A stretch of 64,000 nt of DNA from Hofstenia miamia (taxonomy: Eukaryota > Xenacoelomorpha > Acoela > Hofsteniidae): positions 1,017,042 through 1,081,041 of the forward strand of contig CABFPE010000149.1 in the NCBI GenBank assembly GCA_900660155.1, in the 5' to 3' direction. The notes beneath the pieces were generated by a model, which was not told the DNA's origin, ran no database searches, and saw only the letters and a list, made by a program, of their open reading frames with translations. Below, one piece after another: positions 23,150 through 34,076 of this stretch. Every line of letters begins with the position of its first letter. Position 1 is the first letter of the stretch. The position numbers and the translations under genes were made by a program.

Positions 23150-24480
23150 ATACTTGCAGAGATTATAACAAGGGAAATTTCCACAAATCTGGAAGTGTGC
23201 AAATGTCATTCCCATACTGAAAACGCCTACACCACAAATAAGTAATCTCTGTCCTGTATTAATTACACCCATTCTGGCAAGAACTCTTGAATGTTTTGTT
23301 GTGAAGTTTCAGCTTAATATGGGTTATTATAAACACTTGGATGCTAATCAACATGGATTTTGTACTTTTGGCTCTACAGTTGGCTAAAAAATGGAAATAC
23401 AAAATTTATTACACATAAGAAAGAATGAAGGATTCAAATATGCTTGCATCTTATCAATAGATATGTCAAAAGCCTTTGACTGTGTTCAACATTCACTTAT
23501 TATTTAAAAATTGGACTCATATTCAGAAGTTAACAAAGGTGTAGTTTCCTGATGTGCTGACTTCCTGACAAATAGACAGCAATGGGTAATTGTTAATTGA
23601 AAGGCATCACAATGGCAATCCACAAATCTTGGATTTCCACAAGGCACTTTCCAAGGTCCTATATATTTTAATATTTCAACAAATGACTTGATGATTCCAG
23701 AACTATGTCTCACAGAAACTATGTGAAGAAGTATGCAGATGATAACTACAGTATTTGTTTTGGAAAAACTGGAGATGATGCATGTGAAATTTTGATGCTT
23801 ATATCAAAATGGTACAGAGATCACAATTTCCTCATAAATGCTTATAAATCAAAAGAATTTATAATCCCTCTTCAAAGAAATTGTCACATACCAACCCAAA
23901 ATTCTCAGAATTTCTTATTAGTAAATGAAAGGAAAATACTTGGAATTACAATATCCAATGACCTTAGTTTTCAAAGTCATGTGCTGAATTTAACAAAAAA
24001 GATTAACCAGCACATTTACTTGCTCCTAAAGCTTAAATGTTTGGGATACTCAACTGCTAAGCTGAAACTGTTGTATTTCTAGTATTATTGTCAACTTTAT
24101 TAATTATGGACGTGAAGTATATGCAGCAGAGAACAAGATAAGTTTGGCCTACATTGATAGAATACAGAAGAAAGCTATCTGATTTGGAATCATACAGTCA
24201 TTTACACCAATACATGATTTGATAAAAAAAAGATGAACAATTATTCAGCAAGATCCAATCAAATTTGACACACCCCCTTTGATATATCCTTCCTAATAGA
24301 ACTCAATTTGCTGCAGAGAGATTAAGACCAATGATTCTTGCAAAAAATATCAAAACCTCAAAATTTGTCCAAACAGATACCTGAAATATCCATATCTGTA
24401 AATTTGTAAACTATATATTCTGAATGTTATTTTCAGATACATAATCATAAAATACATTATTATTATTATTATGATAAATA
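23150..24480 (+). mobile_element. Non-LTR retrotransposon 3, decayed relative of LINE 1
   Basis: Plus-strand RT text in shifting frames: LARTLECFVVKFQ, ANQHGFCTFGST, LSIDMSKAFDCVQH (motif A), GFPQGTFQGPIYFN (motif B). The open piece 23,705-24,082 begins at the YADD region (KKYADDNYSICFGKTGDD) and contains KILGITISNDLSFQSH. It parallels LINE 1 motif by motif and ends in (TTA)n at about 24,455-24,475. Many stops and frame changes. The 5' part is missing. Confidence 0.75.
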
Positions 24481-24925
24481 TTTTCTATTAATCATTAACA
24501 AAACATTTACAAAAAAATTTGAGAGCTAGAAACAACTAAGAAATTTTGTAAAACAGGTACGAAGTAATAATGTATCTCTGGACAAAACAAAAATGAACAC
24601 ATAATTCATAGTTTCATTCAGTTGTTAGCTAAAAAAATTGTAAATGTGTGAACCAGGTTATATGATAAATATTTTGTATTAATTGAAAGCAAGAAGTTTT
24701 TAAAAAGAATTTGAGTTCTAGGATAAAAAAGTCTTTTTTAATTTGAAACCATCTTAAGTCTGGGTGAAACATGCTTTAAAGTGTGCCTATATTGTTGAGT
24801 ACTACTACACACACCTGATTTGAATCTAACATTACATGTAAACAGCTACATATCATTTTCAAAACACATTGTCCTCTTGCAGACCTGCATGCCTGCCCAT
24901 CATTATTTGCTGACTAAGTTTATTA
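24481..24925. repeat. Tandem and dispersed repeats beside LINE 3
   Basis: The stretch gataaatattttctattaat at about 24,474 is repeated at about 24,663 (gataaatattttgtattaat) with similar following text, giving a unit of about 190 bp. Further on, 24,735-24,780 and 24,836-24,920 are diverged copies of 17,672-17,721 and 16,338-16,420. Confidence 0.5.
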
Positions 24926-25721
24926 TTAGGGCAGTTCCATAATTATCTTTTAAAAATGGCCAATTTTTGTTTAATGAATTTCAGAGAATTTGTGTGTGGT
25001 TTGGGATGCTAATATTATAATTATGTTTAAAATTGTGTTTTAAGCATTTTGAAGTAGTGCTTTATGTGTTGCTATTTGAAGCATTTTTTTGACATTTTTT
25101 CAACCTATTAAATAGCTTTTGTGCCCTATTGTATAAGCTAATTAGAGTTAACCTGTTAAAGGGATAAATACTGGTAAAGTGGCAGCATCAATTAGAGTAG
25201 TTTTCTTGAGTATTAATGGAAATATCATGATTGGTTTTCTAGTGATAGCCTAAATTTTGGATGCAACATTCTATTGTAGTGTAGTTTCATGTTTTAGCTA
25301 TATTTATGTTGTTTGCCAAATGCTCACACTTTGTTTACTAATGTAGCCCTATTGACTTAAAGGGAAATGGTTTATAGACACTTTTGTTATTATAAATACA
25401 CACCTGTTGTTATTTGCTGTTATATTATAAAGCACATAAAAATGTAGATTAGTGTCAGTTTGTTTTTTCACAGTAGTAGTGTAGTGTCATGTATACTTTC
25501 AGATCATTTATTTTAGTTTGATATTCTGCAAATGCTGGTCTCTGTAGCTGAGAGAAACCACCAAAGTTGCCTAAAAAAGAAACAAGACAATCCAGAACTA
25601 TACTGTCCACAAAAAGCCACAGCAATGAAGCATTATTGAACCAATTGGAAGAAGAAAATAAACAACTTGCCAGTCTGTAGAAGGAATATAAAATTGCATG
25701 AACTTCAGCTAAAAAAAGTGA

Positions 25722-26150
25722 ATGAAATGTGATGATATCATAGCAAATCTAAAACAGAACAAATGCATTAACTATCCATATACTAATGATCTTCATTGGG
25801 AGAGCAGTTGCAAAAGTTTAGAAGTACTTACCCATGTCACATTGAAAAACAAAAACTGTTATTTCAAAGCTTATAAGTCAGCCTGCTCTGGCAATGCCTA
25901 TGTATGCTGCAAGAAATATAATACATTACCTGATGAATCAAAGAGCTTGGTACACAAATACTATATGTGTGATGATATATCACATCAATCACCTGGTAAA
26001 TGGGATTAGGTAATAATTAGAAATGAAGAAGGAAAATCAAAAGAGCAAAATCATTGTCTTCTTATGAGTGTAGCTGAAGGTTTCCATTGCTTTAAGTTGC
26101 ACTATCCCTATATTAATATCAGAAAATCAAAATTTTTTGATTGAAGACCA
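25722..26150 (+). pseudogene. Transposase-like protein, N-terminal fragment
   Basis: The open frame 25,722-26,009 has regularly spaced Cys residues (CKSLEVLTHV, CYFKAYKSACSG, YVCCKKYNTLPDESKSLV) and ends near ISHQSPGKWD. After a stop the same frame continues with LLMSVAEGFHCFKLHYPY and RKSKFFD. I know this order (an SPGK-like box, then a Leu-rich VAE.FHCFK block, then a SKF.LRP block) from uncharacterised multicopy proteins. The DNA function is inferred, not shown. MITE 1 interrupts the gene right after the RPP-like residues. Confidence 0.45.
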
Positions 26151-26154
26151 CCAA

Positions 26155-26937
26155 CCCAGATAACAATTTAAGGGCTAAACAACATTGGTTTTGGGTTGTT
26201 ATATGTGTCAAAACAACATTGTTTAACATTGAAATGGTACCATTTCATTGGTCAAAACAATGTTGCTTCAACAACATCAAATTTGGTTGCTTTTTGGGTG
26301 TTTTTTATGAATGAAACAGCAATATTTTGAGGTTGTAACAACATTGTTTTATTTTGTCAAATGATTATTTTAGCATTACTATAATATGCAAAATAAAATG
26401 ATTGTTTTGCTAAGCTGTTCAAACATTGCTGTTTAAACAAACACAAGCCCAACAAAGGGCAGACCCATATCAATACAAACATTTGTTAGAGATTTAAATG
26501 AATGTCTGGTATATAAATGATAACAATGAGCATAAAAATTTGCCAAATGTGACAAGATTTTAAAAATCTAAAATTAAGCAAAATTTTGAAATATTACTTT
26601 CTTAAGTTGTGAAAAATCTCTTTTGTTCAATTCTAACTTATTTTATTTAACATTCAATATCAAGGTTTCCAAATATTCATGAATAAATTATTTTTAAAAT
26701 TCACTTCTGGTATATTATAATTTTTAACAAATTAAAAATTTCAAAAAAGGTTTTGCAAATCCTTTTTATTATAAAAGGATCTAGTAATAAAACTAACAAA
26801 ATGAGTTATATTTGCAAGTATCTGCTCACTGATTATTTATTACTAAAGTTGTTATTATGATGTTAGTGGTTGCTGCAACAACCAAAAGTATGAAACAACT
26901 ATAAACAATATTAAAACAACCAAAATTGCTATCTGGG
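26155..26937. mobile_element. MITE 1 (783 bp) with 15-bp terminal inverted repeats
   Basis: Left end cccagataacaattt (26,155-26,169) and right end aaattgctatctggg (26,923-26,937) are inverted copies with one mismatch. The inside is rich in the motif acaacattg and its complement, often as small palindromes (for example around aatggtaccatt at about 26,246). No coding capacity. It cuts the transposase-like gene. The target duplication is unclear, so the superfamily is open. Confidence 0.65.
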
Positions 26938-27293
26938 AACAGGCTTGTTGAGCTTAAAAATGCTGAAGAGTACATGCTTATGCAAATATCACAACAATTT
27001 TATATTGCTCCTGAGTGCCCTGAATTCAGAGTTTTTCTGTTGTACAGCAAACATTTTCTTCTAATTTGCATTTGTTTTAGAATAAACAGTGTGTGTTGCT
27101 TAACTGCTCATTGTGTGCCTCTATATGAATCTTCTTATTTAAATTGCATTGATTCAAGTCAATGAAATGTAAAGATTTGATATGGTGGAAGTGGCAATGA
27201 AATGAAAAAAACTAGTATGATAAGATTCAAAAGGAGGAAACATATACAATGTGGCATGTAACTTGAAGGAAAAATTGAAACTTTTTCTTTGGT

Positions 27294-28340
27294 ATGTTTA
27301 TGCAGCAACAAAATTCATACAAGCAATTAAAAATGGAAGCAAAGTTATGTGAATCAGTAATGTTGCTTGTTCAGGTTGATTTCAGTGAAAATTACACCTG
27401 TGAGATGCAGGATGCCATACAGAGTGCACACTGGCACAAGCAGCAGATTACTATATTTATCTGTGTAGTATGGAACAGACAATCATTGGAACAATTGGTA
27501 CTGGTTTCAAATGGTTTAGATCATGATAAAACTACAGTTTTTGGATGCATGACTACAATATTTTCTAAGATATCAAGTAGTTACCCACATGTTCAATCTG
27601 TCAACATATTTAGTGATGGGCCATTTAGCCAATTCAAGAACAAGTTTATAATGCAAATGCTGTCTTCAATATGGTTCAATTTATATTCATTTAACTGTGA
27701 TGGAATTTCTTTTGTACATTGCATGGAAAAGGACCATGTGATGGCTTGTTGAAAATATTGTGACATCACATTGCCATATTGTTAAAGATGCAAACTCTTT
27801 TGTGCAGGCTTTACAAAAGTGTAACTTTAATGGAAAAGTCATCATGTTTAGCACTAATACTATATTGTCTATGAACCTTGAGCCTAAACTAGATGCATGC
27901 TGGTCTGATGTCCCTGGTGATCTTACCTGTACAAATAATACACATGTCATTGAAGTTAGCAGTTTCAAACTTATTAAAACATCAATGTATGATTGAGAAG
28001 AGATGACATTTTTTAATTTTTCTGGTAGCTTACATCAAATCCTGGTTGCAAGAATTGAAATTGATGGAGCAATCAAGGTTGACAACTATGTTGCAGTAAA
28101 TTATGATGGTACTGTTTATCCCAGGAAAGTAACTTAAATAGATGAGGAAGGTGCAATATGTTGGTGATGGAAAGAAGCTCAGTTTCCTGGAAATGGCCAA
28201 CTAAACCCAATGTTATGTTTTATTTGTTTGCTGATATTGTAGAATCGTGGGCTGTAATTATACTAGAAAACTATTTGACTCTGCAGAAGGTTCAGCATAG
28301 AAATACAACAGCCCCAATTCTGGGGAAAGCAGATAAAGAG
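27294..28340 (+). pseudogene. Transposase-like protein, central and C-terminal parts
   Basis: Frame 27,294-27,752 contains VDFSENYTCEMQDAIQSAHW, a block with acidic residues spaced as in RNase H-fold nucleases, then HDKTTVFGCMTTIF and IFSDGPFSQFKNKF. A stop and frame change follow. The next pieces (27,760-27,996 and up to 28,340) include DNYVAVNYDGTVYPRKVT and SVSWKWPTKPNVMFY, a small beta-barrel-like C-terminus. The whole looks like one DDE-type enzyme in ruins. The superfamily name is not certain; the RNase H reading is my inference from motif spacing. Confidence 0.45.
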
Positions 28341-28992
28341 AAAACAATATAAATAAAAACATTGGTAATTCATCCAAGTAATTGATACTTTAGGTAACTC
28401 CAAGATGACCAACTCACATGGCTTCCAGCCAAAGCGAAGTCTTCAGAAACAGTTTAGTGCTCGACTTAGTGCATGGTGCTACCCTATTTGTCTCACTTAT
28501 TAATTTCTATCTCATACACAAAATAAACATCTCATTTTCATTGTTAGTTCTCAGCTCACTAAATAATAGTCTGTAATTGCCAGACATTCGTGTTAGCCAA
28601 TGGCATGGTATCATCACAGTGTCATAAAATATAAGTGCATGTACGTGTTGAGTATCAAACAAGAGATTTATTATTTCCTTAGCCATAACCATATCCATAA
28701 CATAATGAGTCCACAATTTGGGCTGGGAAGATCTGTTGATCACCAGGAGCTACGTGTTGCCCTGTACTTTAAGAAAGCACTCCCAAATTGTCGCCAAGCT
28801 TAAGCAATTATATTCATGATCAAAAAATACTAAATAAAGTAACAGAGAGAAAAGTAGACAGTAATTGAAGCTAGATAAAATCTATTGACCTTTCTCAACA
28901 GTGTTTCTCAATTTATACAATTTTAAATAATTACCTGCCTTTGTTTACAACTACAGTTAATCACACGATAGTCATGTCATTGACTTATTATC
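28341..28992. other. Unassigned AT-rich DNA
   Basis: No supported gene. Short frames occur on both strands over about 28,507-28,803 without recognisable motifs. CG dinucleotides reappear here after a long gap. Confidence 0.35.
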
Positions 28993-30832
28993 TTCCCTTG
29001 CAAATTAAATTTGAGCATATAATTATGTAGCACCAAATCGAGGGGACATGACATGGTTTACGTAAACTGAAATGAAAATAAGGGGATATGTCATACTCAC
29101 GTCATGACAAATATAAGTGTAATAAATAATAATCATGAATTGTCCCCGAGTGACTCTACAATATCATTCATAAAATCTCTTGTCCAGTGTCATGCCCAGG
29201 CACATCAATGAGACATCTCAATTTGTTTAAGCACCCAGATGTGGACCATTTATAGTACTAGTGATCAACAACTTTCCTAGCAGTTTTTTGTTTTTTATAT
29301 GTATCTCTTCATTTACTGTGGTGTTAATCAATTTAATAAACAATGTGTACACTGTTGATTTCCTTGGTTAAAATTCAAGTGTACAAACTGTAGTGTAGTG
29401 TCACATAGGGTAGTGTCACAGACCTACTGTTGATGATATGGTAGTAATTATCTATTTGATGTGTTGTCTGAGAATAATTGAAGAGAAATGGTGTAGAACA
29501 TACAAATGGCTTTGCATTCAAAATGAACAAAATGCTAGAAATGTCAATAGGGAGCAGAACTTACTTGATCAAACTATGTGCTAAAATAAAGGTGGTTTTT
29601 TAGGTAGTGTAGTGTCACAGTTTTATTTGTTGAAATATTCTACAAAATATATCACATTCTGAAAACCCTGGGTTTCTCCACACCCTTATTTTGATTAGTT
29701 TTTTATGTAGTTAAGATTGCAGAAATACCGGATTTATTTAACACATGGATGATATAAATTTCTGTATTGTATTTGTAAATAGCAAACCAATTTGATGCAT
29801 TATTATGATTTTTTTCAGATTTCTGCTCCCCCTCAAGTAATATACTAATATACCCAAGTATTAACTGCTTTTAATGCAAGAGTGTCATGAGAGAGCTGAC
29901 TCCCAATCATTGTTGCCAGGCTAATGTTACATTCTAGTAAAATACATTAAAAAAAATTACATTCAACATTTTCAAAGTTATAAACAACTCTTTATTACTG
30001 CTAAAAGGAATAGAATAGTCTGCCAGCAGAAACAACAAATACTATCTAATCAGGAAATCTATCAGATATATAAAAAAAATTAGCAAACAAATAGCAAATG
30101 AATGCAAAAACTTATCGCCTATTACAATAAAGTACAAATTACAAAAATAATGAACAGAATTAAATTTCTATTTTAAATTTAACAGATTTTAATGGACTGC
30201 TAAATGTTTAATAAATGCAATCAGCAAACCTCAACATTTATAATTATAGAACATATTTACATATATTTACTTGTAATTTCATATTTCAGCAATCTTAACT
30301 ACATAGAAAACTAATCAAAATAGAGTTTAAGAAATACATATATAAATATATAATTACAATTTCACTGAAATTGTGTCTCTAATGGTATTTAATATTTTTT
30401 GACATCAGGCTTGGGGGAAATGAGTTTGGGGGATGTGAGACAGAACCTGTAAGATTTGCTGACACCAAGCAAAATATTGATGGACTTGGTCCTCCTTTGC
30501 AGTATTTTGGTATTTCTACAAAAAGCATTACAAATATAAAAAATAATTTTTTAATTGTGAAATGCTATTGCTAATTCTTTTTATAATTTTTAAGATATAA
30601 TTAAATAGTTAATTTTAGTAGAATTTTAGCAGTTTATTGTAGAGTCACTCAGAGCCCTTATTTATTTTTATTTTTCAATTATTGGCACTCTCCAATTAAT
30701 TTGGTGCTATTTACTTTCTTTGATTTAGTGATTTTATTAATTTGCAGTTGTTTGAGCTTAGTTTTTGAATTTAGTAATTGTCCCCTCAATTTAGAGATTA
30801 CATGAGATTGCTCATTTAATTTGCAAGGGAAA
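28993..30832. repeat. Nested long inverted repeat (foldback-like)
   Basis: Outer arms: ttcccttgcaaattaaat at 28,993 matches the complement of the sequence ending at 30,832. The pairing continues through gaggggac and agcaccaaat blocks to gagtgactctacaat (about 29,148-29,162, against 30,636-30,650). Inner arms: about 41 bp at 29,688-29,728 pair with 30,282-30,323. The middle is AT-rich and non-coding. It could be a foldback transposon, or two nested elements. Confidence 0.6.
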
Positions 30833-32901
30833 CAAGTGAATTTTGTAAAACAGTAAATATTTACCTTTTCTTACTGTTATCAAATGTCAAATAAATTTCA
30901 TTCTTGCTGGATAATGTTTGCTTTATTTTTCTTTATTACATTACTAACCTTTTTAGACCTGGTATTATTAATATCATAATAAACTTGTAAGATCCAGTGA
31001 TAATGTGGGAGGAACTCCACTGTGCCTGGGGTAATAACTCACTCCTTGACAGATCTGAGCCCATATTGTGGTCACTTTATGTATAGGCATAGGGAAGAAA
31101 AGAACTACTAAATCTATCAATCTTACATGCACATACAATCACACAATGCAGATATATTATGCTGTTGGCATATGTGAATACGTGGTAATTACACGTTATT
31201 AATATCTTTATTACATGAGCTGAGATAACAAACACTGAGCTAAATTTGTTTTATTGAGCTAGAAATTAAACTTGAGACACAATTAGCATGTTGGATGGTA
31301 AGGATGGATTCTGACTACTTGGCTTTGGAAAGATGCAGTGTGAATTGGTTGCTATCTGAAAGGCTGTTTTGGAAAGGATATCAGTTAATTTTTCTACAGT
31401 GAAATTGGTGAACCACCAATCTTCATTTGTTTTGTTAGAATAAGGGCTGCTCTCAGTGATGGTAATTATTTGCAACCTTGTACAGCTTGAGCTGCAAGAT
31501 GCAACCTGCCAATTCTACATTATAACTAAATTACTTTATAACTAAGATCCATAAACCACTTGCATTGTGGCCCCTAAAAGGTTTGAATTAAATTGTTACT
31601 TGTCAAATAGCCATAGAATATATTAACTCATATATGGAGCTTTTTTTAAATTTGTTAGTGGGTACATGTGTCATAGAAATAAAGCCATTATCAGTGAATT
31701 AATAAATTTCTGCTTCTAAAATAATAATGGATTATTGTGTAAACAAGTATTTATGTGTTTGCTAGTTGTTATGTACTGTCTTTGTGAATTTTTTTGTCAT
31801 GTACTTTGGATGCAGAAAGGTAATTTTATATTTTCTAGACCATTGCAAGTACTAAATTATTTTTTCTATAGTTAGTAGTTACTAAGCCATAGTAAAATAG
31901 TATCACACTCAGTTTATCAGTTTGTGATGAATTTTGTTAACTTAGAAATATTGGTTCAAAACCAGTTGGCTCAATTATTGTAATTTTTCACACATTTATA
32001 TAAATGCATGTTCTTTATACAACAATTTTATAATTTGTGTCTTTACCATGATGATAAACATTATTTTATTGTGATTCCATTATTTCTATAGTATCCATGA
32101 GTTCTCTATTTAAAGCAATAGTTTGCAATATTTGAATTTGATAGATATTAGGGAAATAAGGAAATATTGTGAAGATTTTGGCAGGCATTGAACCTGCAAA
32201 ATACTGTAATAAATAGATCTTTCCAGCAAAGTGAATTCTTTAATAAAAAATCTATTTATAATATGAGGAAATTGTGATGGCTTGTTTATTTAATTGATTC
32301 ACATTTGTTGAAACTACCACAAACAAAATTAAAAAATTTTCATAGTTTAATATTTTTTTAAATATCAATGAACACAGTCCCATGACAATTTTTATTGTAA
32401 ACTTTATGATAACTTTATTTTTGGTTTTGTAAAAATTTTTTATTATTTTAGTGAATTTAAAATCTATTTTCAATACAAAATTTTAAAAAATATTATTAAG
32501 ATTTTTCAAATTAGTTTTATAGATTTTCAAAAGGTTGCTTTTCAAACCTTTTGACAAGAATCCTTGCAAAAATTCAGGGATTTATTGTGGATGATGAAAA
32601 TGGATATTATGGATAAACCTTGAAAATTCATTTACATTTTACTCTATTCCATTGATATCTGTGATCCATACTGTATATTTTTTTGAGATTTTGCCATGGT
32701 CATTAAGTATACTGGGATTTCTGGGTTTTTGATAATATAAATTTTTTTGAGCATTGAGTACTAATTCTCAGTAAATATTGATGTTTCTACATTGATTAAA
32801 GACTGGCAAATGTGTTTCTGACATTAAATTTCTAGATTTAGAAGCCCTTTCACTGTTATTCAGTGAATTAAATGTGAAAACTCAAATTTGCAAGATTTCT
32901 T
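30833..32901. other. AT-rich DNA without recognised features
   Basis: Only short chance frames (for example 31,266-31,475 minus and 32,252-32,473 minus), with no motifs and strong A/T bias. Nothing further seen. Confidence 0.5.
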
Positions 32902-32923
32902 TTAACCTGAATTGGGACACTGG

Positions 32924-33333
32924 CACTTATAAGTGATATACCTAAGAAGGCCATTCCCAAAAGACAAAATGTCAAAAAACTTTATGATTTATGAATTTCA
33001 TTACTAAAATATAGTAGAAATTTATTTCCTGCCAATTAAATGAGTGATTCTGTGCCCACCACAAAAAAATTGCCATGCAAAACTTAGAATATAAATAATT
33101 TTGAATTTTTATCTTACAAGTTAATGTACCTATTCTTTTTCACCACAGATCTACTGTGTAAATGTTCATCATCTTTATAAAATATATTTAGTAAATTATG
33201 TTAGTTTGTCTATTAAATGACGGATTTTTTATAAAAAAAATTAGTTCGATCTAAAATAAAACCCAATTTTTAGGTTTGTCACTTATAAGTCCCTTTGGTC
33301 CATTGGAGAGTTTGTCACTTATTTGTGACAAAC
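32924..33333. repeat. Left subterminal palindromic repeats of P1
   Basis: CACTTATAAGTG at 32,924-32,935 is a perfect palindrome. GTTTGTCACTTATAAGT (33,274-33,290) is a near-complete copy of the longer form. A 24-bp copy at 33,310-33,333 is palindromic except at its centre. The same unit occurs near the right end. Such sites may be transposase-binding sequences; that is inference. Confidence 0.7.
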
Positions 33334-33349
33334 AATTTTTTTAATTATA

Positions 33350-33550
33350 ATTAGCATGCGCAACAGGTGAATCTTGCGTGCACTGCAGGATACCAATCAG
33401 GACCGTAATTTAATCATTTCGCGCGCGCAGCATGAAACCCGGCAAAATGTAGGGGTTAATTATCATGAAAAGGAGCGACGCGCGGTAATACAATAAGTAA
33501 ACACCATCAAGTATTTACCCAACTGTTTGCAAACAACTATATAAGGGACA
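33350..33550 (+). promoter_or_regulatory. CpG-rich promoter region with TATA box (P1)
   Basis: Bases 33,356-33,490 are dense in CG (tttcgcgcgcgcagc, gagcgacgcgcgg) in an otherwise CpG-poor region. TATATAAG at 33,538-33,545 lies 43 bases before the ATG at 33,588. This fits the transposase promoter. Confidence 0.55.
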
Positions 33551-33587
33551 GGAACCTCTTTACATTCTTTACAACAGAATACTCTAA

Positions 33588-34076
33588 ATGGCATTCCAGG
33601 TTGGAGATAAATGTCAAGTCTTTTGGCAACCTGGTAGAGGTGAATATGGCCATTATTATAGCGGTACAATTCTGGATATTGGCAAGGATACTTATCGTGT
33701 TCATTATAATGAGTTCTCGAACGAGTACGATGAAGACGTAAAAAAGTCATGGGTAAAGAAGCTCCCAAAAACATCCAAACGAAAAGCATTAGAGATCATT
33801 GATTCATTATATAATGAAGAAATAGCTACAACATCAGATAATGTAATTACTACTGATACAGCTCCAAAAGAAAATCCTCTTCAATCAGATATTCCTTCGC
33901 TTGATCAATGCAATACTGCTCCTCCGTTCAGACTAAGAGAAAGAAACCAACACGTATTCTACATAGAAGACGATGATGATGATGAAGATAGTGATGACAA
34001 CGAGAATAGTGATCAAGAACTGGAAGGGTTTGAAGAATTAGATGAAAACAACAATGAGAATGATAGTGATTCTTAA
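33588..34076 (+). CDS. Tudor-like N-terminal ORF of piggyBac P1 (162 aa)
   Basis: The ATG follows a TATA box and CpG-rich leader. Residues about 3-60 resemble a Tudor-type beta-barrel: a VGDKCQVFW start, YYSGTILDIGKDTYRVHYNE, and a closing VKKSWVKKL strand. That is the G-D-x-C.A.W...YY.A.I..I....Y.V.Y pattern of chromatin-binding Tudor/LBR-like domains. Residues about 95-162 form a Ser/Asp/Glu-rich acidic tail. The ORF ends at a TAA (34,074-34,076), and the transposase text continues in the same frame after it. The original product was probably one protein in which the Tudor-like domain preceded the transposase. The domain call is by pattern only, with no search run. Confidence 0.7.
   Translation: MAFQVGDKCQVFWQPGRGEYGHYYSGTILDIGKDTYRVHYNEFSNEYDEDVKKSWVKKLPKTSKRKALEIIDSLYNEEIATTSDNVITTDTAPKENPLQSDIPSLDQCNTAPPFRLRERNQHVFYIEDDDDDEDSDDNENSDQELEGFEELDENNNENDSDS

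Larger units (their letters stand above)
25200..29640 (+). mobile_element. Decayed transposon-like unit with an unnamed transposase-like gene
   Basis: Coding fragments between 25,722 and 28,340 belong to one long protein of a family I remember as widespread, unannotated and multicopy in cnidarian and mollusc genomes. The direct motif gtagtgtagtgtca occurs near the left edge (about 25,270 with one or two changes, and 25,473) and near the right edge (29,391, 29,611). This may mark the subterminal regions. Exact ends, TIRs and target duplication were not found. It is interrupted by MITE 1 (26,155-26,937) and overlaps the inverted-repeat structure beginning at 28,993. No CG dinucleotide was seen between about 24,570 and 28,240. 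Confidence 0.45.

Noticed and set aside
33463-33789. Minus-strand frame over the Tudor-like ORF
   Set aside because: Overlaps the promoter and Tudor-like coding region of piggyBac P1 in antisense; no motifs of its own.
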